A stretch of DNA of 64,000 nt. It comes from Kibdelosporangium banguiense (GTDB taxonomy: Bacteria; Actinomycetota; Actinomycetes; Mycobacteriales; Pseudonocardiaceae). The number at the start of each line of letters is the position of its first letter. Position 1 is the stretch's first letter. The stretch spans positions 6,337,203-6,401,202 of the forward strand of contig NZ_JAGINW010000001.1 in assembly GCF_017876405.1 (NCBI RefSeq). Direction: 5' to 3'. Below, in pieces: positions 50,642 to 57,417 of this stretch. The notes under the pieces were generated by a model. The model ran no database searches. It saw nothing but the letters and a program-made list of their open reading frames with translations, and was not told where the DNA came from. Both the position numbers and the translations under genes were made by a program.

Positions 50642-51597
50642 GCGACCGGTTGCCCAGGCTGCTCGCCCTGGTGCCGTACCTGCTTGCCCGCCCGGGGATC
50701 CGTGTGGTCGAGGCGGCGGCGGACTTCGACGTGTCGGAGAAGCAGCTGCGCAAGGATCTCGAGCTGCTCTGGATGTGCGGTCTGCCGGGGTACGGCCCCG
50801 GCGACCTGATCGACCTGTCCTTCGAGGGCGACACGATCACAGTCGCGTTCGACGCCGGGATGAGCAGGCCGTTGCGGCTGACAGGCGCCGAAGCGACGGC
50901 GTTGCTCGTCGCGTTGCGGGCGTTGGGGGAGACGCCGGGAGTCGATGGTGAAGCGGTCCGCCGCGCGGTCGCCAAGATCGAAGCGGCCGCCGGTCAGGCC
51001 CAGCCCGCAGGTGTCGTGGTGGGCCTCGGTGTCCGGGAAGGCGCGGACACCGCCGAGGCCCGCCGGATCGTGCAGGGTGCGCTGACAGCGCAGAAAGCCT
51101 TGCGGCTGAAGTACTACACGGCTTCCAAGGACGCGATCACCGAGCGCACGGTCGACCCGATGCGGCTGCTGATCGTCGAAGGCCGGTCCTACCTCGAAGC
51201 CTGGTGCCGTCGCGCCGACGCGGTCCGTCTGTTCCGGCTCGACCGGATCGACGAGGTCACCCAGCTCGACGAGCACGCCGCCCCGCCGCCGTACGCCGAG
51301 CCGACGGACGTCTCAGCGGGCCTGTTCACCCCGCAGCCCGACCAGCTGGTGGCCACGATCGTGCTGGAACCGGACGTGCGCTGGATCGCCGAGTACTACC
51401 CGGTTGAGCACGTCGAGGAGCTGGAAGGCGGCCGGGTCCGGGTCCGGATGCGGTACGCCGACCGCTCGTGGATGATCCGGCTGCTGCTCGGCCAGGGTGG
51501 CGAGGTGCACGTCGAGTCCCCGCCCGACCTGGCCCAGGCGTTGCGGGAGCGGGCGGCGGAGGCGTTGCGGATGGCGGGCCACCTGCCGGTCGGCTAG
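50638..51597 (+). CDS. pafC: Transcriptional regulator PafC (HTH-WYL)
   Basis: A 319-residue partner of PafB: HTH region (RLPRLLALVPYLLARPGIRV, DVSEKQLRKDLELL), WYL domain (VEGRSYLEAWCRRADAVRLF) and a C-terminal WCX-type domain. ATG 50638 overlaps the pafB stop (ATGA), consistent with heterodimer assembly. After its stop, 51598-51800 holds no convincing gene; a 20-codon frame at 51660-51722 is probably noise. Confidence 0.96.
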   Translation: MSDRLPRLLALVPYLLARPGIRVVEAAADFDVSEKQLRKDLELLWMCGLPGYGPGDLIDLSFEGDTITVAFDAGMSRPLRLTGAEATALLVALRALGETPGVDGEAVRRAVAKIEAAAGQAQPAGVVVGLGVREGADTAEARRIVQGALTAQKALRLKYYTASKDAITERTVDPMRLLIVEGRSYLEAWCRRADAVRLFRLDRIDEVTQLDEHAAPPPYAEPTDVSAGLFTPQPDQLVATIVLEPDVRWIAEYYPVEHVEELEGGRVRVRMRYADRSWMIRLLLGQGGEVHVESPPDLAQALRERAAEALRMAGHLPVG

Positions 51598-51800
51598 AAA
51601 CCGCGCCGGATCGACGCGAGAGGATTTGTCCACAGCCGGGCGCCGGAAATGTGTTCGCCATGCGCTGGAGCGGAACTGGACTCATCCTGGAGCCGGAGAT
51701 CGCACACCACAGTTTCGTCTGATCGGGGTATTGCTGGTCGTATGACGCTGCTGATAGTCATGCCACCTGCATTGGGGGACGTTCTGGGGGAAGGCACGTC

Positions 51801-52622
51801 ATGATGGGGCAGGGTCCTGGGGTGTGCGCCGGCGTCGGCCGCAACCGCGTGGAAATCGGAATTCTCGGCTCGCTCACCGTCCGGGTCGGTGGACGGAATG
51901 TGCCGATCCGGGCCTGGAAGCAGAGTTGTCTTCTGGCACTGCTGGCGTTGCAGCCGAATCAGGTCGTCAGCAGTGCGGAGATCGTCGAGGTGCTGTGGGG
52001 CGGCGACCCGCCGATGTCACACCGGAATCTGGTGCAGACATATGTCGCCCGGTTGCGGCGGCTGATGGCGATCGGCACCCGGGACAAACGGCGTATTCCG
52101 TCGGTCATTGTCTCCAGCCGCGACGGTTACCGCCTGGAAGTGGGCAGTGATCAGCTCGACTTGCTCAAATTCACCGAACTGGCCAAGCGCGCGGCCAATT
52201 CGGCCGACGACAGCGGTGAGGCGTACCGGCTGGCTTTGGATTGCTGGCGTGGCCCGGTGGCCGCGGACACCGCTTGCGCGCTGCAGACTCATCCGGCTGC
52301 GATCGCGATCTCGCAGAAGCGGCGGTCGCTGGCGATCGGATATGCCGACATCGCGATGAAAGCCCGCAGGTTCGACGCGGTCGTCGAATTGCTGCAGGCG
52401 GTTTCGGACAGCGATCCGCTGGACGAGGCGGTCTGCGCCCGGCTGATCCTCGCGCTGTCCGGATCGGGCAGGCAGGTCGCCGCGCTGGAGCGCTACCGCC
52501 GGTTGCGGATCAGGCTGACCGAGGAGTTCGGGGTCGAGCCAGGCGCTGAGTTGCGCGCGGCGCACGGCCGGGTCCTGCGTCACGAGGACCCGGCCGTGAG
52601 CGGTCCTCTTACCGCAGGGTGA
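51801..52622 (+). CDS. SARP/AfsR-type regulator (OmpR HTH plus BTAD)
   Basis: A 273-residue regulator of the Streptomyces antibiotic regulatory protein class: winged-helix domain (about 15-110, VEIGILGSLTVRVGGRNVPI, SSAEIVEVLWGGDPP) then a bacterial transcriptional activation domain (about 115-265, ending LTEEFGVEPGAELRAAHGRVL). GGGGGAAGG precedes the ATG. SARPs usually activate secondary-metabolite clusters, but none is adjacent. Its 3-prime end overlaps the convergent secreted-protein gene. Confidence 0.92.
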   Translation: MMGQGPGVCAGVGRNRVEIGILGSLTVRVGGRNVPIRAWKQSCLLALLALQPNQVVSSAEIVEVLWGGDPPMSHRNLVQTYVARLRRLMAIGTRDKRRIPSVIVSSRDGYRLEVGSDQLDLLKFTELAKRAANSADDSGEAYRLALDCWRGPVAADTACALQTHPAAIAISQKRRSLAIGYADIAMKARRFDAVVELLQAVSDSDPLDEAVCARLILALSGSGRQVAALERYRRLRIRLTEEFGVEPGAELRAAHGRVLRHEDPAVSGPLTAG

Positions 52623-52971
52623 GCGCCACGACCTGGTCGGACGTGCTGAGCGGGCCGCACGCGCCGGGCGTGAACGGAATCTGCCGGATGACCGAGCCGC
52701 TACGGATCCGCAACGAGCCGAAGTACTGGCCGCTGCACCAGCGGGTGTACGGGCCGGACGGCGTGACAGCGGTGGTGCCCTGACCGGAGTAGCAGCGATC
52801 GACCAGGCTCCACGGGGTGTCGAAGACGAAATTCGTGCCGGGGACCTCACAGAGGAATCCGATCGGCGTGGCCAGGGATTCGTTCGGTGCCGCCGTGCTC
52901 TCTGCCGCGGCGAGCGTGACAGCCGCGAAGGAGAACAGGGAAACGAGGACGGCGTTGATCGTTTTTCGCAT
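52609..52971 (-). CDS. Small secreted protein
   Basis: A 120-residue protein with a clear signal peptide (MRKTINAVLVSLFSFAAV, cleavage near STAAP) and an all-beta-looking mature part with four cysteines (FLCEVPG, DRCYSG, RWCSGQ, GACGPL), probably two disulfides. The ATG at 52971 is used rather than the upstream frame extension because it starts the signal sequence. Function unknown. Confidence 0.75.
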   Translation of the reverse strand: MRKTINAVLVSLFSFAAVTLAAAESTAAPNESLATPIGFLCEVPGTNFVFDTPWSLVDRCYSGQGTTAVTPSGPYTRWCSGQYFGSLRIRSGSVIRQIPFTPGACGPLSTSDQVVALTLR

Positions 52972-53149
52972 TGGTTCGGCCCCCACAGGTGTTTTCGGAC
53001 GAATGCCGGAATCACCGCCGACGCTACTGAGGCGCTCTTGACCGCGGCTGTACCCGCACTGGCGCGGTCCGGCGCGCTGGTTGACCAACTGCAGAGGATT
53101 AGGCCATCCGGGTCACCCCGGCCCGCAACCTGACGGCTACTTACGCGCA

Positions 53150-53154
53150 CTAAG
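53150..53154. repeat. Target-site duplication, left copy (CTAAG)
   Basis: CTAAG directly precedes the left inverted repeat and is repeated at 54813-54817. Five-base duplications are within the range of IS1380-family insertion. Confidence 0.85.
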
Positions 53155-53198
53155 CCTGGATCCACCGATGAATTGTCGTGCGGGGCGGCGTGTAATAA

Positions 53199-53226
53199 GT
53201 GAAAGTGCCTTCTGACCTGCGATAAT
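53199..53226 (+). promoter_or_regulatory. Candidate transposase promoter inside the IS
   Basis: GTGAAA (53199-53204), a 16-bp spacer and GATAAT (53221-53226, 5 of 6 to consensus) form a plausible promoter. Its transcript would begin near 53233, after the left arm of the hairpin at 53200-53273. Confidence 0.45.
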
Positions 53227-53273
53227 GAGAGTCTCTGAGGTTCTCAAGTCGCGTGTGGTGGAAGGCACTTTCA
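53200..53273 (+). promoter_or_regulatory. Inverted repeat that can mask the transposase ribosome site
   Basis: TGAAAGTGCCTTC (53200-53212) is exactly complementary to GAAGGCACTTTCA (53261-53273). The right arm covers the SD GGAAGG and ends at the base before GTG 53274. Read-through transcripts could fold and hide the ribosome site. Confidence 0.7.
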
Positions 53274-54665
53274 GTGAGATTGTCGCATAGGTGGTCGAGG
53301 GCGTCCGTCCGGTTCGATGAAGAGAATCTCGTGTCGTGCGCGGGGTTGGTGCCGGTGATGGCACTGGCCGAACGGGCCAGGATGTCGCAGCTGGTCACGG
53401 AGAAAGTGGAGATCACGAACGCGCCGATCCCGTCGACCGGAGCGAACCCGGCGGGGAAGGTCGCCGCGATCGTAGCCGGGATGGTCGCAGGCGCGGACTG
53501 TATCGATGATCTGGATGTGATCCGCCACGGCGGAATGAAACGGCTGTTCAGCGGGGTGTACGCGCCCTCGACGCTGGGATCGTTCCTGCGGTCGTTCACC
53601 CACGGCCACGTCCTGCAGTTGACCGCGGTGCTGCGTGCGATGCTGGCCACGCTCGCCACCACAACGCCGGTGCTCGCAGGGGTAGAGCAGATGACCTATG
53701 TGGACATTGATTCGCTGCTGCGCCGTGTGTATGGCAAGAAGAAGCGGGGCGCGCGGTTCGGGCCTGCGAAGGTCGGTGGCTACTCGCTGCTGTTACGCGG
53801 GTTGTCGCCGCTGGTGGCGACGATCTCCAGCCCGCTCGCGGCGCCGCTGATCGCCGCGATGCGGCTGCGTGGTGGCAACGCCGGCTCCGCGCGGGGCGCG
53901 GCCGGTCTGCTCGCCGAGGCCTTGAACACTGCGAAAGCGGCCGGAGCACGGGCAAGGATCCTGGTGCGTGCCGATTCGGCCTACTACGCCGGCGCCGTGG
54001 TGTCCGCCGCTCGCCGCGCGGGCGCCCGATTCTCCATCACCGTGACCCACAACCGTGCGATCCAGGCCGCGATCGCGACCATCCCCGCCGATGCGTGGAT
54101 CCCGGTGCGCTACCCCGGCGCGGTCGAGGATCCCGACACCGGGGAGCTGATCTCCGATGCCGAGGTCGCCGACACCGGGTACACCGCGTTCGCCGGGACC
54201 CGCCACGAGATCACCGCGCGACTGGTGGTGCGCCGGGTGAAAGACCAGAACCACACCGACATCTTGTTCCCGGTCTGGCGCTACCACGCGTTTCTCACCG
54301 ACACCACACAGTCCACCGTGGACGCTGATCTCACCCACCGACGCCACGCGATCATCGAAACCACCTTCGCCGACCTCATCGACGGCCCCCTGGCACACCT
54401 GCCCTCCGGGCATTTCGACGCCAACGCCGCCTGGGCCGTCTGCGCCGCGATCAGCCACAACCTGCTGCGCGCCACCGGATCGCTCGCCAGCGTCTTTCAC
54501 GCCACGGCCCGGGGTGCGACCCTGCGCCGCCACCTCGTCTGCGTCCCCGCCCGTCTGGCCCGGCCCCAAGGCCGCGACATCCTGCACCTGCCGCAACACT
54601 GGCCCTGGGCCGATGCCTTCACCGGCCTGCACGCAGCGGCAACCGGCCCACCACACGCCGCCTGA
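53274..54665 (+). CDS. IS1380-family transposase
   Basis: A 463-residue DDE transposase. First acidic residue in TYVDIDSLLRRVYG, second in ILVRADSAYYAG, third probably in RHAIIETTFADLIDG. GTG 53274 is preferred to GTG 53253 because GGAAGG lies 8 nt upstream. The reading frame is intact, so the element is probably active. Confidence 0.92.
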   Translation: MRLSHRWSRASVRFDEENLVSCAGLVPVMALAERARMSQLVTEKVEITNAPIPSTGANPAGKVAAIVAGMVAGADCIDDLDVIRHGGMKRLFSGVYAPSTLGSFLRSFTHGHVLQLTAVLRAMLATLATTTPVLAGVEQMTYVDIDSLLRRVYGKKKRGARFGPAKVGGYSLLLRGLSPLVATISSPLAAPLIAAMRLRGGNAGSARGAAGLLAEALNTAKAAGARARILVRADSAYYAGAVVSAARRAGARFSITVTHNRAIQAAIATIPADAWIPVRYPGAVEDPDTGELISDAEVADTGYTAFAGTRHEITARLVVRRVKDQNHTDILFPVWRYHAFLTDTTQSTVDADLTHRRHAIIETTFADLIDGPLAHLPSGHFDANAAWAVCAAISHNLLRATGSLASVFHATARGATLRRHLVCVPARLARPQGRDILHLPQHWPWADAFTGLHAAATGPPHAA

Positions 54666-54812
54666 CCACCACCAATATCGCCTCACCAGGCCCGACCGGA
54701 GAACACCACGTGGACACGCTGGACAAGCCAGCCGAACCCACACGCCCCGAACCAAACGCCAAGATCAACAAGCCATCCAAGATCCACAACAAAACCAATC
54801 GGTGGATTCAGG

Positions 54813-54817
54813 CTAAG
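54813..54817. repeat. Target-site duplication, right copy (CTAAG)
   Basis: CTAAG follows the right inverted repeat. It forms the first part of CTAAGCT, which contains the -10 hexamer of the next gene. Confidence 0.85.
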
Positions 54818-54819
54818 CT
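54814..54819 (+). promoter_or_regulatory. -10 hexamer TAAGCT of the 54827 gene, at the IS junction
   Basis: TAAGCT is 7 nt before GTG 54827. Four of its bases lie in the target duplication, so the -10 survives but the region upstream is now IS sequence. Confidence 0.45.
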
Positions 54820-54826
54820 TCCGGCC

Positions 54827-55054
54827 GTGTCATACATACCAGCCGTAGTGCTGCTGGCCGTCGGCTTGGTGGTCCTGGCTCTTGTGCTCCTCAAGGTGGC
54901 AGGTGCCGCGCGGCGGCTCGTGGTCACACGCGGACACGTAAATGCTGAGGTGGGCAGGTCGACCGGCTTTCTGAAAGCCCGGATGGCCGCGTTGCGGATC
55001 GCTGTGCGTGACCGGCGGCGACCCAGGACGATCGAGAAGTCCACGGAAGCGTGA
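54827..55054 (+). CDS. Small single-span membrane protein upstream of tatA
   Basis: A 75-residue protein with one N-terminal transmembrane helix (IPAVVLLAVGLVVLALVLLK) and a basic cytoplasmic tail. The frame continues upstream into the IS, but GTG 54827 begins a sensible membrane protein and has a -10 at leaderless distance. It lies between pafC and tatA, so the IS now separates it from pafC. Function unknown; it may be part of the tat operon. Confidence 0.75.
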   Translation: MSYIPAVVLLAVGLVVLALVLLKVAGAARRLVVTRGHVNAEVGRSTGFLKARMAALRIAVRDRRRPRTIEKSTEA

Positions 55055-55102
55055 TGACAGGTAACATGCAGATGAGTTGGGCGACGCGTCAGGAGGAGTC
55101 CT

Positions 55103-55495
55103 GTGGGTAACCTCGGACCTACCGAGCTGATCATCATCGCGGTGGTGATCATCCTGCTCTTCGGAGCCAAGAAGATGCCGGACATGGCCCGGTCCCTGGG
55201 CCGGTCGATGCGCATCATCAAGGCCGAGACCAAGGGCATGAAGCAGGACGGTGAGGAAGGCGTCCCGCCGGTCACCGCCACAGCCACCACCACGACTGCG
55301 ACCCCGGCTCCCGCAGCCCCGGCGCAGCTGCCGGAGGCCAGGCCGGTCGACCCGGTGCCCGCTCCCGCGGCACAGCCTGCGGCGGCGCAGTCGGACGTCG
55401 AGAAGATGCAGAAGCAGATCGACGACCTGCAGGCGCAGCTCAAGAGCACCAGCAACAACCAGGCCGCTCCCACCCAGGCACCCAAGAACGCCTGA
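55103..55495 (+). CDS. tatA: Twin-arginine translocase subunit TatA
   Basis: A 130-residue pore-forming Tat component: an N-terminal membrane helix (LGPTELIIIAVVIILLFG), the FG hinge before AKKMPDMARSLGRSMR as amphipathic helix, then a long Ala/Pro/Thr-rich tail. AGGAGGAG precedes the GTG start. tatC lies 25 bp downstream. Confidence 0.96.
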   Translation: MGNLGPTELIIIAVVIILLFGAKKMPDMARSLGRSMRIIKAETKGMKQDGEEGVPPVTATATTTTATPAPAAPAQLPEARPVDPVPAPAAQPAAAQSDVEKMQKQIDDLQAQLKSTSNNQAAPTQAPKNA

Positions 55496-55519
55496 CAATA
55501 AAGAGAGACGGTTCGCACG

Positions 55520-56479
55520 GTGGCGCGTGATCCGCACCGCCGGGAGTCTCGGCGAGCTCGAAGCCGCAGGCACAATCCCGACGGCACGATGAGCCTGAGA
55601 GATCACCTGTACGACCTCAGGCACCGGCTGACCCTGGCCATTGCCTTCCTCGCCGTCGGAGCCATCTTCGGTTACATCTGGTGGTCGTGGGAGATCTGGT
55701 CGCACGGCTCGCTCAGCAAGATCATGCTCGAGCCGTACTGCAGCCTGCCCGCGTCCGCCCGCCCGCCGGGTGAGTGCACGTTGCTGCAGACCACGCCGTT
55801 CGAGGGTTTCCTGGTTCGCCTGAAGGTCGGTCTGGGCGCGGGCGCGGTGCTGACCAGCCCGCTGTGGCTGTATCAGATCTGGGCGTTCATCGCGCCCGGC
55901 CTGTACAGCAAGGAACGCAAGTTCGCCCGCCGCTTCGTGCTGTTCGCCTCGGTCCTGTTCGTCGCGGGTGCCTTCCTGGCTTACTACGTCGTTCCCCAGG
56001 GCCTGGCCGTGCTGGTCGGCTTCGGTGGCGACGTGTTCACCACGTTCTTCAAGGCGGACGACTACTTCTCGTTCGTGCTGGTGATGCTGCTGATCTTCGG
56101 TATCAGCTTCGAGTTGCCGCTGGTGATCATCATGCTGAACCAGACCGGGGTGCTGCCGTACGAGAAACTCAAGCGTTGGCGGCGTGGCTTCGTCTTCGGC
56201 CTGTTCGTGTTCGCGGCCATCGCCACACCGGGTACCGACCCGTTCTCGATGGTGGCGCTGGCGGTCGCGATGGTGGTGCTGTTCGAGGCGGCGGTGCAGG
56301 TCTCCCGGATTCACGACAAACGCAAGGCCAGACGGGATCTGGGCAGCGAAGAGGACTACTCGAATCTCGACGACGACGACGTGTCCCCGCTGAACCTGGA
56401 CACGTCGCCGGAGGAGCCCAGCCCGGCACCCGCCGCACCGAAGGACAAGCCGGGCAGTAGCTACGACGACGTGACGTGA
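55520..56479 (+). CDS. tatC: Twin-arginine translocase subunit TatC
   Basis: A 319-residue receptor for twin-arginine signal peptides with six transmembrane helices. It has the conserved cytoplasmic N-terminal motif MSLRDHLYDLRHRL, the periplasmic loop after LEPYCSL, and TTPFEGFLVRLKVGL. It ends in an acidic, Pro-rich tail longer than in E. coli. A start at the inner ATG (MSLRDHL) would remove a basic 23-residue leader. The stop overlaps the lipid kinase start. Confidence 0.96.
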   Translation: MARDPHRRESRRARSRRHNPDGTMSLRDHLYDLRHRLTLAIAFLAVGAIFGYIWWSWEIWSHGSLSKIMLEPYCSLPASARPPGECTLLQTTPFEGFLVRLKVGLGAGAVLTSPLWLYQIWAFIAPGLYSKERKFARRFVLFASVLFVAGAFLAYYVVPQGLAVLVGFGGDVFTTFFKADDYFSFVLVMLLIFGISFELPLVIIMLNQTGVLPYEKLKRWRRGFVFGLFVFAAIATPGTDPFSMVALAVAMVVLFEAAVQVSRIHDKRKARRDLGSEEDYSNLDDDDVSPLNLDTSPEEPSPAPAAPKDKPGSSYDDVT

Positions 56480-57372
56480 TGCGGGCCGCGCTGGTTGTCT
56501 GCCCGGCCTCCGGGCTGGGCGCCGCGGCCCGTGTCGCCGGCTCGGTGTCGGCGGCGTTGCGCGAGTCGTTGGACAGCCTCGATCAGTACGTTCCGCAATC
56601 CGCGGCGGAAACCGACGCGGTCCTCAAGAAGCTTGTCGACGCGGGAACAGAGGCGGTTGTCGTCCTGGGTGGCGACGGTGCCGCGCACGCGGCTGTGCAG
56701 GCATGTGCCGAGACCGAAACCGTGCTCGCGATCGTGCCCGCGGGCACGGGAAACGACCTGGCCAGGGCGTTGGGACTGCCGAAAGACCCGGTCGAAGCCG
56801 CCAGGGTGGTGGCCACCGGCCTGGCAGGCGACCGCCGGAAACGCATCGACCTGGGCAAAGTCGAGGGCGGCGGCTGGTTCGCCACCGTGCTCTGCGCCGG
56901 ATTCGACTCGGCGGTGAACGAACGCGTCAACCGGATGAGCTGGCCCTGGGGCCCACGCCGCTACGACATCGCGATCGTCGCCGAACTGGCAGCCCTCAAA
57001 CAGGCACGGCTGATCGTCCGGACCGAGTCGGAGACGCTCGAACTGGCCGCGAACTCCGTCGCGATCGGCAACACGCCCTACTACGGCGGCGGAATCCCGG
57101 TCTGCCCGAAGGCCGACCCGGCCGACGGCACCCTGGACGTCACCGTCGTCGGCAAGGCAAGCCGCCGTGACCTGGTCCGGATCCTGCCCAGCCTGCGTAC
57201 CGGCGCCCACATCGACCACCCCGCGGTGAGCACGTTGCGGGCCAAATCGGTGAGCGTCGCCGCGGACGGCGGCTGGATCGGATACGCCGACGGGGAACGA
57301 GTCGGCCCGCTGCCGCTGGAGATCCGCTGCGCACCCGGCGCGATCAACGTCATCGCAGCTCAGGCCTCTTGA
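56479..57372 (+). CDS. Diacylglycerol kinase family protein
   Basis: A 297-residue YegS/DgkB-type lipid kinase: RAALVVCPASGLG at the N-terminus, nucleotide motif VVVLGGDGAAHAAV, AIVPAGTGNDLARALGLP, and the C-terminal AADGGWIGYADGERVGPLPL. It would phosphorylate diacylglycerol or a related lipid. The start overlaps the tatC stop (TGATG); a GTG one codon upstream is possible. It is translationally coupled to tatC. Confidence 0.93.
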   Translation: MRAALVVCPASGLGAAARVAGSVSAALRESLDSLDQYVPQSAAETDAVLKKLVDAGTEAVVVLGGDGAAHAAVQACAETETVLAIVPAGTGNDLARALGLPKDPVEAARVVATGLAGDRRKRIDLGKVEGGGWFATVLCAGFDSAVNERVNRMSWPWGPRRYDIAIVAELAALKQARLIVRTESETLELAANSVAIGNTPYYGGGIPVCPKADPADGTLDVTVVGKASRRDLVRILPSLRTGAHIDHPAVSTLRAKSVSVAADGGWIGYADGERVGPLPLEIRCAPGAINVIAAQAS

Positions 57373-57405
57373 GCAATCAATGCGACGACTGTCGTAGGTA
57401 TTCGT

Positions 57406-57411
57406 TACTGT
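57406..57411 (+). promoter_or_regulatory. -10 hexamer TACTGT for helY
   Basis: TACTGT is 6 nt before GTG 57418. Confidence 0.45.
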
Positions 57412-57417
57412 AGTCGT

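Larger units (their letters stand above)
53155..54812 (+). mobile_element. Complete IS1380-family insertion sequence
   Basis: A 1658-bp element with 15-bp terminal inverted repeats: CCTGGATCCACCGAT (53155-53169) and ATCGGTGGATTCAGG (54798-54812), 14 of 15 matching, ends starting CCT as in IS1380 relatives, and a 5-bp CTAAG duplication on both sides. It carries one intact transposase. The clean ends and duplication indicate a recent insertion. Confidence 0.93.

Noticed and set aside
53151..53153. TAA as a 3-bp target duplication of the IS
   Set aside because: Aligning the ends on CCT gives a longer exact duplication (CTAAG) and the canonical IS1380 terminus.
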